A stretch of 64,000 nt of DNA from Actinomycetes bacterium (GTDB lineage Bacteria; Actinomycetota; Thermoleophilia; Solirubrobacterales; 70-9): assembly GCA_016861045.1 (NCBI GenBank), contig BOKP01000002.1, forward strand, positions 124,001 through 188,000, in the 5' to 3' direction. The notes under the pieces are model-generated. The model searched no databases. It was not told where the DNA came from and worked only from the letters and a program-made list of their open reading frames with translations. The position numbers and the translations under genes were made by a program. Shown here piece by piece: positions 8,298 to 15,910 of the stretch (positions within the stretch are counted from its first letter, which is position 1; every line of letters starts with the position of its first letter).

Positions 8298-8828
8298 GTG
8301 GATCCGATGGCGGATCGATCCGATCGGGGAGCGCCGAAGGATGCCGCGGCGCCCGGGCCGGCGCGGCTCTACGCGCTCTGCGCCGGCGCCTTCCTGGCGC
8401 TGCTCGGGGTCGTCGGGTTCTTCTTCGACGCCGGCTTCGAGACCGGGCGCGACCTTGCCGCCGACGACGTCGCCGGGACCATCGCCGTCAACGGCTGGCG
8501 CAACCTCGTCTACCTGGGCACCGGGCTGCTCTCCCTCGCCCTCGCGCCGCGGCACGCGCGGGCCGCCGCGACGGCGCTCGGCGGCTTCTACCTCCTGCTC
8601 GGGGTCTGGGGGCTTGCGGTCACCGACCACGACATCGGCTCGATCCTCGGGCTGCTGCCGCTGACCGACGAGGACAACGTCCTCCACCTCGTCCTCGGCG
8701 GCCTCGGCGCGGTCGCGGCCGCGGCCGACGGGCCGCTGCCGCGGCGGTCCGGATCGCGCCGCGGCTCCGCGCGACCGCGGCGGGGACGAGCACGGGAGCC
8801 GAAGCGCCCGGCCGCCCTCGACGGCTAG
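8298..8828 (+). CDS. DUF4383-like membrane protein
   Basis: A 176-residue protein (or 173 from the ATG at 8307) with four hydrophobic helices and a basic Arg/Gly-rich cytoplasmic tail. The pattern of a first helix with LCAGAFLALLGVVGF, an NGWRNLVYLGTGLL motif, GFYLLLGVWGL and a DEDNVLHLVLGGLGA segment matches the DUF4383 family, whose function is unknown. TAGGCT at 8292-8297 is the likely -10; 6 nt further lies 8304, so the ATG at 8307 is the more likely start, with a 3-nt leader. The stop TAG shares the palindrome CTAG (8825-8828) with the stop of the convergent gene. Confidence 0.7.
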   Translation: MDPMADRSDRGAPKDAAAPGPARLYALCAGAFLALLGVVGFFFDAGFETGRDLAADDVAGTIAVNGWRNLVYLGTGLLSLALAPRHARAAATALGGFYLLLGVWGLAVTDHDIGSILGLLPLTDEDNVLHLVLGGLGAVAAAADGPLPRRSGSRRGSARPRRGRAREPKRPAALDG

Positions 8829-9160
8829 CCGATGGCGCGCCTGATCCCGTCGGCGAGGCCGCGCAGGCCCTCGCCGCGGCGACGGCGTCGGACCTCGATC
8901 AGGACGAGCGCGGTGCCGGCGACACCGCCGACGGCGGCCGCTGCGACCGGACGGACCCAGTTGCGCGGGTCCTTCAGCGCCTGCAGCTCCGTCTCCGAGA
9001 GCTCGTCCGCCCACCAGGAGAGCTCGTTCGCGGCGGCCCCGGTCAGCTTCGAGAGCGTCTCCTCGAGCCGGCCGCCGAGCCGCTCCGGCGGCTCGATCGG
9101 GCGCAGGGCGTCGGCGAGCAGCCGCTCGAGGTCCTCGGACTCGAGGCGCGGCTCACTCAC
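8825..9160 (-). CDS. Single-span membrane protein coupled to ECF sigma gene
   Basis: A 111-residue protein: an acidic N-terminal helical half (SEPRLESEDLERLLADALRP, then a WWADELSETELQALK segment), one transmembrane helix at about residues 72-88 and a basic tail. The GTG start at 9158-9160 overlaps the sigma factor gene by 8 nt, so the two are translated together. By position and topology it could be an anti-sigma or sigma-modulating protein, but no zinc-binding ZAS motif (HxxxCxxC) is present. Function unproven. Confidence 0.6.
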   Translation of the reverse strand: MSEPRLESEDLERLLADALRPIEPPERLGGRLEETLSKLTGAAANELSWWADELSETELQALKDPRNWVRPVAAAAVGGVAGTALVLIEVRRRRRGEGLRGLADGIRRAIG

Positions 9161-9737
9161 CGGTGGCCCCCGCCGGATCCAACTCCTCCTCGAGCTGCTT
9201 GATCGCGCGATGGATCAGGACCTTGGTGGCGCCGTCGGTGCGGCCCAGCGCCCGGGCGATCTCGCGATTCGACATGCCGAGCGAGAAACGCATGATCAGA
9301 GCCTCGCGGCGGTCCTCCGGCAGCCGGTCGAGGCCGGACATGACCTCGCGCATCCGCTCCCGCCCCTCGACGACGCGCTCGGTCCCGTGCGGGTGCTCGA
9401 CCGGCTCGACGTTGTCGAGCGCGGCGGTCGGCCGGCGCGAGCGGTCGCGGTGGTAGTTGGCGGCGAGGTTGTGCGCGATCCGGATCAGCCACGGGCGCAG
9501 CGGCCGGCCGTCGGATTCCCGCCGCGCCCGCTCGAAGTGCCGGTAGGCCTGCAGGAACGTCTGCTCGGTCAGGTCCTCGGCGTCGTGGTGGTTGCCGATC
9601 CGGTAGTAGCAATAGGAGTAGACGTCGCGCAGGTGGTCGCGGTAGAGCGTCTCGAAGGCGCGGTCGAGCTCGCGCTTGCCGGCGGCGCCGTTGCCGGACG
9701 CAGCCACGGCCGGGTCGATGCGCGGGCTCTCCTCCAC
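9153..9737 (-). CDS. ECF-type RNA polymerase sigma factor
   Basis: A 194-residue sigma-70 family group IV factor. Region 2 is at about residues 28-95 (LYRDHLRDVYSYCYYRIG, DAEDLTEQTFLQAYRHF, RPWLIRIAHNLAANYHRD). Region 4 is at about 130-185, with DRREALIMRFSLGMSNREIA and the helix-turn-helix GRTDGATKVLIHRAIKQL. Region 3 is missing, as expected. The GTG start lies 6 nt after TAGGCT (9744-9749), a leaderless arrangement. Its partner is the overlapping membrane protein gene downstream. The regulon is unknown. Confidence 0.92.
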   Translation of the reverse strand: MEESPRIDPAVAASGNGAAGKRELDRAFETLYRDHLRDVYSYCYYRIGNHHDAEDLTEQTFLQAYRHFERARRESDGRPLRPWLIRIAHNLAANYHRDRSRRPTAALDNVEPVEHPHGTERVVEGRERMREVMSGLDRLPEDRREALIMRFSLGMSNREIARALGRTDGATKVLIHRAIKQLEEELDPAGATGE

Positions 9738-9809
9738 GCGGCAAGCCTAGATGACCGGGCCGGCGAGCCCGCGAGCGGAACCGCGTCGCGGCCGCGTCCG
9801 CCGCCACGC

Positions 9810-11570
9810 TCAAGCCGCCGACCTCGCCCGCTCGGCCCGGCGCAGGCCCTCGACCCATTCGACCGCGCCGATCTCGCCGCCGATCAGCGCCGCGAGCCCG
9901 CTCAGGCCATCCGCCTCGACGCCGGCCGCCGCGACCGCGGCCGCGATCAGCGGCACCGAATCGAGGCCCTCGGAGGCCTGCCCGATCCGCTCCGGGATCC
10001 GCTCGGCGGGAATGCCGCTTCCGAGCAGCTCGCCGGCGCGCCGGTTGCGGCTGCCGGGGGCGAGGACGGTCGCCGTCAGGTCTCCGACCCCCGCCAGGCC
10101 GGCGAACGTCTCGGGCGAGCCGCCGCGCAGGGTCGCGTAGGCCGAGCACTCGCGCCAGATCTCGGCGGCGGCGATCCCGGCCGCGTTGAGCCCGTGCGGC
10201 GCCGCCGCCGCGGCGGCCAGCGAGGCGGCGTTCTTGGCCGCCCCGGCCATCTCGACGCCGATCACGTCGGGCGTCCGCTCGCAGATCAGGCCGGCCCGGT
10301 CGAAGACGTCGCCGAGCTGCGCCCGCAGGTCATCGTCGCGGCTCGCCAGCACCAGCGCCGCGGTCCCCGAGGCCGCCTCCTTCGCGTGCGCGGGCCCGCC
10401 GAGCGCGGCCAGCGCCCGCGAGCGGATCCGCTCGTCGACGTACTCGCTCGGCAGCGTGCCGAGCGGCGGGACGAGGCCCTTGCTGAGCATCAGGACCGCG
10501 GTCCGCGATCCGATCCGGTCGGCGAGCGAGCCGACGGCGGCGGGCAGCGAGGAGGACGGAACGGCGAGGCAGACGAGGTCGATCCCGGCGACCTCGATGT
10601 CGGCCGCGCGCTTGACCGAGATCGAGTCGCTGAGGGTGATCCCCGGCAGGTAGGCGTTCTCGCGGCCGGCGGCCAGACGCTCGGCCTGCTCGGCGGTGCG
10701 GCAGCCGAGCTGGACCTCGACGCCGCCGCGCGCGAGCAGCACGGCGACCGCCGTCCCCCAGCTGCCGGCGCCGATCACCGCCGCCTTGCGCATCGGGGGC
10801 AGCCCGCCCAGCCACTCCCACTGCAGCTCGATGTTCGGCCAGATCCGGCCCGTGACGGTCGCCGCGAGCGATGGCGACGGGTGCTCGGTGCGCGGGAACG
10901 TGAGCGCCTTGCCGGCGCGGAGTCGCACCTTGCGCGGACGGATCCGCCAGCCGTCGCGAACGTGCTCGGAGCCGTGCACGGCGACGGGCAGCACCGCCGC
11001 CCCCGACTCGAGCGCGAGGCGGCCTACGCCCCGGTGCGGCGCCGCCAGCGAGCCGCGCCGGATCCGCGTCCCCTCGGGGAAGATGCAGAGCGCGCCGCCG
11101 CGCTCGAGGATCCGCCGCGATGTCTCGAGCGTCTCCGCATCCGCCTCGCCGCGGCGGACCGGATAGGCGCCGAGGCGGTTCAGGATCCAGCCCTGCCAGC
11201 GCGGCTCGAACAGCTCGACCTTGGCAACGTAGTGCATCGGCCGTCGCCACGGCAGCGTCGCCCCGAGCACGAACGGGTCGAGGAAGCTGCGGTGGTTGGC
11301 GGCGACGATCAGGCCCCCCGCGACGCGCGCGTGCTCGCGTCCGAGCCGCTCGAGCCGGAGCCAGATCAGGAACGCCGGCACGAGGATCGCCCGGCAGACC
11401 ACGTACAGCGGCCAGTTGACCCCCTTCGTGCGCGTGTACTCGTGGTAGCCGGCGATCCGCTCGGCCCCGATCCGCTCCGACGCGCCCGTCCGCGGCGCCT
11501 TGCGCGGCGCCTCAGTGGCCCCGCCGTCTCCGCCGCTGTCTCCCTCGTCGGCCACCGCGAAGCGGTACAC
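9810..11570 (-). CDS. Fused 1-acylglycerol-3-phosphate acyltransferase / glycerol-3-phosphate dehydrogenase (PlsC-GpsA)
   Basis: A 586-residue natural fusion of two enzymes acting on the same precursor in phospholipid synthesis. Residues 50-245 are a PlsC domain with a membrane helix near 55-72, the NHxxxxD motif NHRSFLD at 92-98 and FPEGTR at 164-169. Residues 260-580 are NAD(P)-dependent sn-glycerol-3-phosphate dehydrogenase, with GAGSWG at 267-272, the catalytic-Lys segment AGAAKNAASLAA and the NRRAGELL substrate loop. The GpsA part begins at an internal ATG (10791-10793) without a clear Shine-Dalgarno site and with no stop before it, so the fusion looks real. Separate plsC and gpsA genes are often neighbours in actinobacteria. 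The exact N-terminus before about residue 40 is uncertain (GTG at 11568-11570 or later). Confidence 0.9.
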   Translation of the reverse strand: MYRFAVADEGDSGGDGGATEAPRKAPRTGASERIGAERIAGYHEYTRTKGVNWPLYVVCRAILVPAFLIWLRLERLGREHARVAGGLIVAANHRSFLDPFVLGATLPWRRPMHYVAKVELFEPRWQGWILNRLGAYPVRRGEADAETLETSRRILERGGALCIFPEGTRIRRGSLAAPHRGVGRLALESGAAVLPVAVHGSEHVRDGWRIRPRKVRLRAGKALTFPRTEHPSPSLAATVTGRIWPNIELQWEWLGGLPPMRKAAVIGAGSWGTAVAVLLARGGVEVQLGCRTAEQAERLAAGRENAYLPGITLSDSISVKRAADIEVAGIDLVCLAVPSSSLPAAVGSLADRIGSRTAVLMLSKGLVPPLGTLPSEYVDERIRSRALAALGGPAHAKEAASGTAALVLASRDDDLRAQLGDVFDRAGLICERTPDVIGVEMAGAAKNAASLAAAAAAPHGLNAAGIAAAEIWRECSAYATLRGGSPETFAGLAGVGDLTATVLAPGSRNRRAGELLGSGIPAERIPERIGQASEGLDSVPLIAAAVAAAGVEADGLSGLAALIGGEIGAVEWVEGLRRAERARSAA

Positions 11571-11655
11571 GCTCCACGGCGGCCAGTTACAGCCCCGATC
11601 GCGGCCGATTCCCGGCCGGCGCGGACCGCGGCCGCCCCTATGCTGAGCCCGACCC

Positions 11656-11728
11656 GCCGGAGTAGCTCAGCTGGCAGAGCGCGTGATTTGTAATCACGAG
11701 GTCACGGGTTCGATCCCCGTCTCCGGCT
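11656..11728 (+). tRNA. tRNA-Thr (anticodon TGT)
   Basis: A complete 73-nt cloverleaf without encoded CCA. The acceptor stem GCCGGAG/CTCCGGC pairs perfectly, the D-arm contains GCTCAGCTGGCAGAGC, the anticodon stem CGTGA/TCACG encloses the loop TTTGTAA with anticodon TGT, and the T-arm is CGGGTTCGATCCCCG. It reads ACA codons, which are rare in such GC-rich genes. It stands alone between the plsC-gpsA fusion and the envelope/stress genes. Confidence 0.97.
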
Positions 11729-11739
11729 TCCGGGTCCCG

Positions 11740-11937
11740 CTACCGGCTCCCCCACCGCCATCGCCGCCTGGCCCGCTCGCGTCGGGCGCGCCGGGCGGCA
11801 GCCACGGCGCCGTCCTGGTCCGCGGCACGGGCCGCGTCCCCGCTGCCGGGATTGCGCCCGCCGCCGAGGACTCCAGGATCGGCCGGCCGCTCGATCCGCG
11901 CTTCGATCCTGTCGAGGCGGCGCGAGAGGAAGCCCAT
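11740..11937 (-). CDS. Possible small basic protein
   Basis: A 65-residue reading frame that begins with an ATG 2 nt after the stop of the upstream universal-stress-type gene. It has an amphipathic start (MGFLSRRLDRIEARIE) and a very Arg/Ala-rich tail. The close spacing suggests a coupled small protein, but the composition is also what chance frames look like in this DNA. No family recognised. Confidence 0.3.
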   Translation of the reverse strand: MGFLSRRLDRIEARIERPADPGVLGGGRNPGSGDAARAADQDGAVAAARRARRERARRRWRWGSR

Positions 11938-11939
11938 CG

Positions 11940-12596
11940 CTAGGCGGCCGCCGTCCGCGAGGCCGTGTCGTCGGCCGATACATGGGTCACCGGCACGCCG
12001 ACCTCGGCCCGGATCTGCTCGACGGCGCCGCGCTCGAGCCAGCGCGACCGCTGCGGCGCGTGGGTCGAGACGATCACCTCGTCGGCGCCGAAGAATGCGA
12101 GCGCGTCGACCGCCGCCTCGACCGGGTCGTCGTCGCCGACGACGCCGCTCGCGTCGACGCCGCGGCGGCGCAGGGCCACGAGCGAGCGCTCGAGCCGCCG
12201 CCCCGCCTCGCCGCGAGCCTCGTCGATGTCGGAGGCGAGGTACTGCAGCCGGGTCTGGGCGAGGGCCGGGCAGACGAGCAGGATCTCGGCCCGGTCCCGC
12301 CCCTCGCAGCGGTCGACGATCTCGTCGAGCAGGGCCCGCCGCTCGATCGTCTCGTTGGCGACGACGAGGATCCTGTGGGCACGGTCGTCTGGCCGCGCGA
12401 GCTCGATGTCGCCGGGCAGCGACCCGCGCGCCGCGCGGAGCAGGAGGATGAGCCCGAGCGCGGCGAGGACGACGGCCGTCGCCAGGCCGGCGGCGGCGCT
12501 CGCCACGACCCCGACCGCGATCGCCGCCAGGATCGCCAGGCCGATCATGACGGTACCCCAGAAGACGTCGTTCTCGGAGCGGACGGGACTGTGCAT
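11940..12596 (-). CDS. Membrane-anchored universal stress-like protein
   Basis: A 218-residue protein: two closely spaced membrane helices at about residues 12-55, then a Usp-like alpha/beta domain from about 70 (RILVVANETIERRALLDEIV, AEILLVCPAL, GADEVIVSTHAPQRSRWLERG and a C-terminal VPVTHV strand). The GxxGx9G(S/T) ATP-binding loop of classical UspA proteins is not clear, so nucleotide binding is doubtful. The ATG at 12594-12596 is preferred over the one 30 nt upstream because GAGGAGG sits 5 nt before it. This is one of the few genes here with a strong Shine-Dalgarno site. Confidence 0.75.
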   Translation of the reverse strand: MHSPVRSENDVFWGTVMIGLAILAAIAVGVVASAAAGLATAVVLAALGLILLLRAARGSLPGDIELARPDDRAHRILVVANETIERRALLDEIVDRCEGRDRAEILLVCPALAQTRLQYLASDIDEARGEAGRRLERSLVALRRRGVDASGVVGDDDPVEAAVDALAFFGADEVIVSTHAPQRSRWLERGAVEQIRAEVGVPVTHVSADDTASRTAAA

Positions 12597-12729
12597 CGTG
12601 CCCTCCTCTCGGTGGCTTCGTGGCAAACGAAACTTACCACCACGGGCGCGCCGCCCCCGCGGACGGCGCGGGCGGCGACGCCGGCCCCGGTCGCGGCCGC
12701 CCTCCGGCTCGTCCCGGTTCCGGCGCCGG

Positions 12730-13413
12730 TCAGTTCAGGACTTCGCGCGAGGCGAGATGGGCCGAGACCTTGCGCTTGACCCGCTGGAGCGCGTTGTCGA
12801 CCGTCTTCGTGTCGCAGGCGAGGCGCTCGGCGATCTCCTCGTAGGAGCGGCCGTCGAGGTAGCAGGTGAGGACCTCGCTCTCGAGCTCGGAGAGGACCGA
12901 GGTCAGGCACTCGACGAGGCTGCCCAGCTCCTCGGTCGAGATCACCTTCGTCGCCGGATCCTCGACCCGCGAGCCGGGCAGGACCTCCTCCAGCGTCGAC
13001 TCGCCGTCGCCGGCCGCGGTCGGCGAGGTCGCGAAGCTGATCGACTGGTTCAGCGGCGCGTGCTTGTTGCGGCTCGCGGTCTTGACCGCGGTGATCATCT
13101 GCCTCGTGATGCAGAGCTCGGCGAAGTTGCGGAAGCTCGACTCGCGATCGCTGCGGAAGTCGCGGACGGCCTTGTAGAGGCCGACCAGTCCCTCCTGGAT
13201 CAGGTCGTCGGACTCGCCCCCGAGCAGGAAGTACGACGACGCCTTGAGGCGCACGAACCCCCGGTAGCGGCGGACTATGCGGTCGTAGGCGACGCTGTCG
13301 CCCCGCTTCGCCCGGGCGACGAGGTAAGCGTCGTTGAGCTCCCCGGCGGCTTCGCCTCCGCGCGGCTTCGCCGGCGCGGAGATCCGCGGGAACTCCTGGG
13401 TCATTGCTGCCAC
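12730..13413 (-). CDS. sigH: RNA polymerase sigma factor of the SigH (sigma-30) type
   Basis: A 227-residue sigma-70 family factor resembling the Bacillus transition-phase factor SigH. Region 2 contains GGESDDLIQEGLVGLYKAVRDF and SSFRNFAELCITRQMITAVKTA; region 4 contains LDGRSYEEIAERLACDTKTVDNALQRVKRK. The GTG at 13411-13413 is the start, because GGAGGAG lies 5 nt upstream. Unlike most genes here it has a long leader (about 110 nt) from a consensus-like promoter. Its position at the end of the cysS-rlmB block is the same as in Bacillus. Confidence 0.92.
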   Translation of the reverse strand: MAAMTQEFPRISAPAKPRGGEAAGELNDAYLVARAKRGDSVAYDRIVRRYRGFVRLKASSYFLLGGESDDLIQEGLVGLYKAVRDFRSDRESSFRNFAELCITRQMITAVKTASRNKHAPLNQSISFATSPTAAGDGESTLEEVLPGSRVEDPATKVISTEELGSLVECLTSVLSELESEVLTCYLDGRSYEEIAERLACDTKTVDNALQRVKRKVSAHLASREVLN

Positions 13414-13530
13414 GTGCTCTCCTCCGTTGGGGGGCCGTGGCGCCTTACCTCCCCAGGCGCCTCACTCTTCCGATCACAAGCGAGGCATCTGAACCGTGAA
13501 CCTTTAGTTCAGCCTTACTTGATGGCCCGC

Positions 13531-13558
13531 ACTCTAGCGGCCGACGGAGTTCTGTCAA
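13531..13558 (-). promoter_or_regulatory. sigH promoter
   Basis: On the minus strand TTGACA (13553-13558) and TAGAGT (13531-13536) are separated by 16 nt, close to the housekeeping sigma consensus. It would start transcription near 13524 and give a leader of about 110 nt. It is the best -35/-10 pair I found in the window. Confidence 0.7.
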
Positions 13559-13575
13559 CCCGAATCGGCGGATTT

Positions 13576-13609
13576 CTGCAACTTTCCTTGCAGGACGGCG
13601 ATTCCGTCC
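13576..13609. other. Two small hairpins between rlmB and sigH promoter
   Basis: CTGCAA/TTGCAG (13576-13593, 6-nt loop) and GGACGG/CCGTCC (13593-13609, 5-nt loop) lie between the rlmB stop and the sigH promoter. Neither is followed by a T run, so at best they are weak terminators of rlmB transcription. Confidence 0.3.
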
Positions 13610-13627
13610 GCCGCGGCCGTTAGGGAG

Positions 13628-14305
13628 TCAGCCCCCTGATTCGGCTCGGGAATGGGCTTCCGCGACCGCGAACAGGAGCAGGGTCGCGGCCGCGGCCACG
13701 TTCAGGGAGCCGACCCGGCCCGTGGTCGGGATCGCGACCAGCTCGTCGCAGGCGCCGGCCACCCGGCGCCGCAGCCCCCCTCCCTCGCCGCCGAGGACGA
13801 TCACGACCCTCCCGTCGAAGTCGAGGGTCAGATAGCTCTGGCTCGCGTCGCCGGCAGCCCCGTAGACCCAGGCCCCCGCCTCCTTCGCGGTCCCGATCCA
13901 ATCCGCGAGGTTGCGCACCCGGGCGATCGGCAGGTGCTCGACCGCCCCCGCCGACGCCTTGCAGGCGGCGGCGGTCACGGCGGCGGCGCGGCGGTCGCAG
14001 ATCACCGCCCCGGCGGCGCCCGCGGCCTCGGCGCTGCGGCAGATGGCGCCGAGGTTGCGCGGGTCCTGGACCTGGTCGAGGGCGACGACGAACGCATCCG
14101 ACGCCGCCAGCAGCGAGGTCGGGTCGGCGTAGGGATAGGGATCGACCTCGGCGACGATCCCCTGGTGGTCGGGCGAGCCCGCGAGGCGGGTCAGCTCGTC
14201 GGCGGATGCGTCGGCGCTCGTCCAGATCCTGTGGACGGCGCGGCGGCCCCGCTTCGCCTCGGCGACCGGGTTGCGACCGTAGATCCGATCCCGCGAAGGC
14301 GCCAT
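13628..14305 (-). CDS. rlmB: 23S rRNA 2'-O-methyltransferase of the RlmB/TrmH (SPOUT) family
   Basis: A 225-residue protein with the SPOUT methyltransferase motifs: motif 1 ALDQVQDPRNLGAICRSAEAAG (shown here as split parts), motif 2 VVIVLGGEGGGLRRRV and motif 3 IPTTGRVGSLNVAAAATLLLF. These form the knotted SAM site. The N-terminal part (IYGRNPVAEA, RIWTSADA) is the L30e-like RNA-binding domain, somewhat short for the family. It starts 2 nt after the cysS stop, as in many bacteria, supporting the RlmB assignment over other TrmH-like enzymes. Confidence 0.88.
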   Translation of the reverse strand: MAPSRDRIYGRNPVAEAKRGRRAVHRIWTSADASADELTRLAGSPDHQGIVAEVDPYPYADPTSLLAASDAFVVALDQVQDPRNLGAICRSAEAAGAAGAVICDRRAAAVTAAACKASAGAVEHLPIARVRNLADWIGTAKEAGAWVYGAAGDASQSYLTLDFDGRVVIVLGGEGGGLRRRVAGACDELVAIPTTGRVGSLNVAAAATLLLFAVAEAHSRAESGG

Positions 14306-14307
14306 CG

Positions 14308-15684
14308 TCAGCCGCCGCGGCGGACCAGGCGGGCGCCCTCGGCGGTGTCGCGGACCTCCCAGCCGAGCTCGCCGAGCCGATCGCGGAGCTCGTCCGCGCG
14401 GTCGAAGTCGCGCTCGGCCCGGGCGCGCTCGCGCGCGGCGAGCAGCCGGTCGGCCTCCTCGTCGCGGTCGTCCTCGCCCGCCGCGGCCAACGACTCGAGC
14501 CCGAGCAGGCCGAGGAGCTCGGTCACGACCGCGCGGGCGCCGGGCAGGGGCTCGCGGCGAGCGTCGGCGACGAGGCCGAACAGCTCGGCGAGGGCGCGAG
14601 GGGTGTTGAAGTCGTCGGCGAGCGCGTCCAGGAACGCCTCGCGCCGACGGCGCACCGCCGTGTCCGCCTCGCCCGGCGGATCCGCGCCCTCGCGCAGGAA
14701 CTCGCGGATCCGCCGGTTCCGGGCGGCCGCCTCCTCGAGCGCCGCCTCGCTGAAGGCGAGCGGCTGCCGGTAGTGGCCGGCGACCAGGAAGCCGATGACC
14801 GCGGCGGCGCCGTGCGCGCGGATCGCCTCGCCGAGCAGGAAGACGTTGCCGACCGACTTCGCCATCTTCTCGGCATCGCCGCCCCCGCGACGCGCCTCGA
14901 CCATTCCGTTGTGCATCCAGATCCGGGCCAGCGGCCGCTCCCGCGCCGCCTCGGTCTGGGCCCGCTCGTTCTCGTGATGGGGAAAGACGAGGTCAGCGCC
15001 GCCGCCATGGATCGCGAACCCGAGCCCGAGCAGCTCCTCCGCCATCGCCGAGCACTCGATGTGCCAGCCCGGTCTGCCCTCCCCCCACGGGCTCGGCCAG
15101 GCAGTGTCCTCGCCGGGCTTCCGCGCCTTCCAGAGCGCGAAGTCGAGCCGATCCTCCTTGAGCTCGGCGCTGCCCGCCTCCTCGCCCTGGTCCATGGCGT
15201 CGGGATCGCGGTTCGAGAGCTCGCCGTAGGAAGCGAAGCCGCGAACCCGGAAGTAGACATCGCCGCCCGCCTCGTAGGCGTGGCCGGTGGCGACGAGGTC
15301 CTCGATCAGGCCGACGATCGGACCGATCGTCTCGGTCGCCTTCGGCTCGGCGTCGGGCCGGCCGAGGCCGAGCGCGTCGGTGTCGGCGACGTAGCCGGCG
15401 ACCATCTCCTCCGCGTGCGCGGCGGAGGAGACGCCGCGCTCCCGGGCCGCTTCGTAGATCTTGTCGTTGACGTCGGTGAGGTTGACGACCAGCTTCGGCC
15501 GGTAGCCCTCGTGCGCGAGGAACCGCCGCAGCAGCATGAAGACCACGTAGGGACGGGCGTTGCCGATGTGGATCGGCCCGTAGGTCGTCGGCCCGCAGGC
15601 GTAGATCCCGACCTCGCCGCCGGGCCCGGCCTCGACCGCCCGCTCCTCGCCGCTCAGCGTGTCCCGGATCCTGACCTCTCGCAT
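14308..15684 (-). CDS. cysS: Cysteinyl-tRNA synthetase
   Basis: A 458-residue class I synthetase charging tRNA-Cys. The N-terminus carries the zinc Cys (C30) and the HIGH-type motif HIGN at 39-42 in CGPTTYGPIHIGNARPY. The KMSKS loop is KMAKSVGN near residue 272. The other zinc ligands are visible in GWHIECSAM and GGGADLVFPHHENE. Length is normal. The ATG has TAGAGT (15692-15697) 7 nt upstream, suggesting a leaderless cysS-rlmB operon. Confidence 0.96.
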   Translation of the reverse strand: MREVRIRDTLSGEERAVEAGPGGEVGIYACGPTTYGPIHIGNARPYVVFMLLRRFLAHEGYRPKLVVNLTDVNDKIYEAARERGVSSAAHAEEMVAGYVADTDALGLGRPDAEPKATETIGPIVGLIEDLVATGHAYEAGGDVYFRVRGFASYGELSNRDPDAMDQGEEAGSAELKEDRLDFALWKARKPGEDTAWPSPWGEGRPGWHIECSAMAEELLGLGFAIHGGGADLVFPHHENERAQTEAARERPLARIWMHNGMVEARRGGGDAEKMAKSVGNVFLLGEAIRAHGAAAVIGFLVAGHYRQPLAFSEAALEEAAARNRRIREFLREGADPPGEADTAVRRRREAFLDALADDFNTPRALAELFGLVADARREPLPGARAVVTELLGLLGLESLAAAGEDDRDEEADRLLAARERARAERDFDRADELRDRLGELGWEVRDTAEGARLVRRGG

Positions 15685-15815
15685 CGCCGCGACTCTATTC
15701 GGCGCGGCAGCCCTGCCACGGTGGCGCGGGCCCGCACCGGCGCCGCCCGCCCGGACCGCGGGGGTCGCGGCGAAGGGAGGCGGTGGCGCGAACCTGCCGA
15801 TTCGGCCGTGTGGGC

Positions 15816-15840
15816 GAAACCGGTCGCATGGGACGGTTTC
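15816..15840. other. Intergenic hairpin and repeated motif upstream of cysS
   Basis: GAAACCG and CGGTTTC pair around an 11-nt loop in the gap between the acyl-CoA ligase stop and cysS. Its right arm belongs to a 23-nt motif (15827-15849) that recurs with two mismatches at 23110-23132, in the gap between radA and the DUF998 gene. The role is unknown; the rest of the 226-nt gap holds only the cysS -10 box. Confidence 0.4.
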
Positions 15841-15910
15841 GGCCCGCTCGGCGGCGGGTCTCTCCCGCCATGACCGCTCGCGCCGGACGGAGACCGCCGG
15901 GGCGGCCGGG

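Noticed and set aside
10791-10793. Separate gpsA starting at the internal ATG
   Set aside because: No stop separates it from the PlsC part and no Shine-Dalgarno site or -10 precedes it, so a fusion is more likely, though internal initiation cannot be excluded.
11656-13413. A mobile element or attachment site at the tRNA-Thr gene
   Set aside because: No integrase, no repeat of the tRNA 3' end and no change of base composition are visible beside it.
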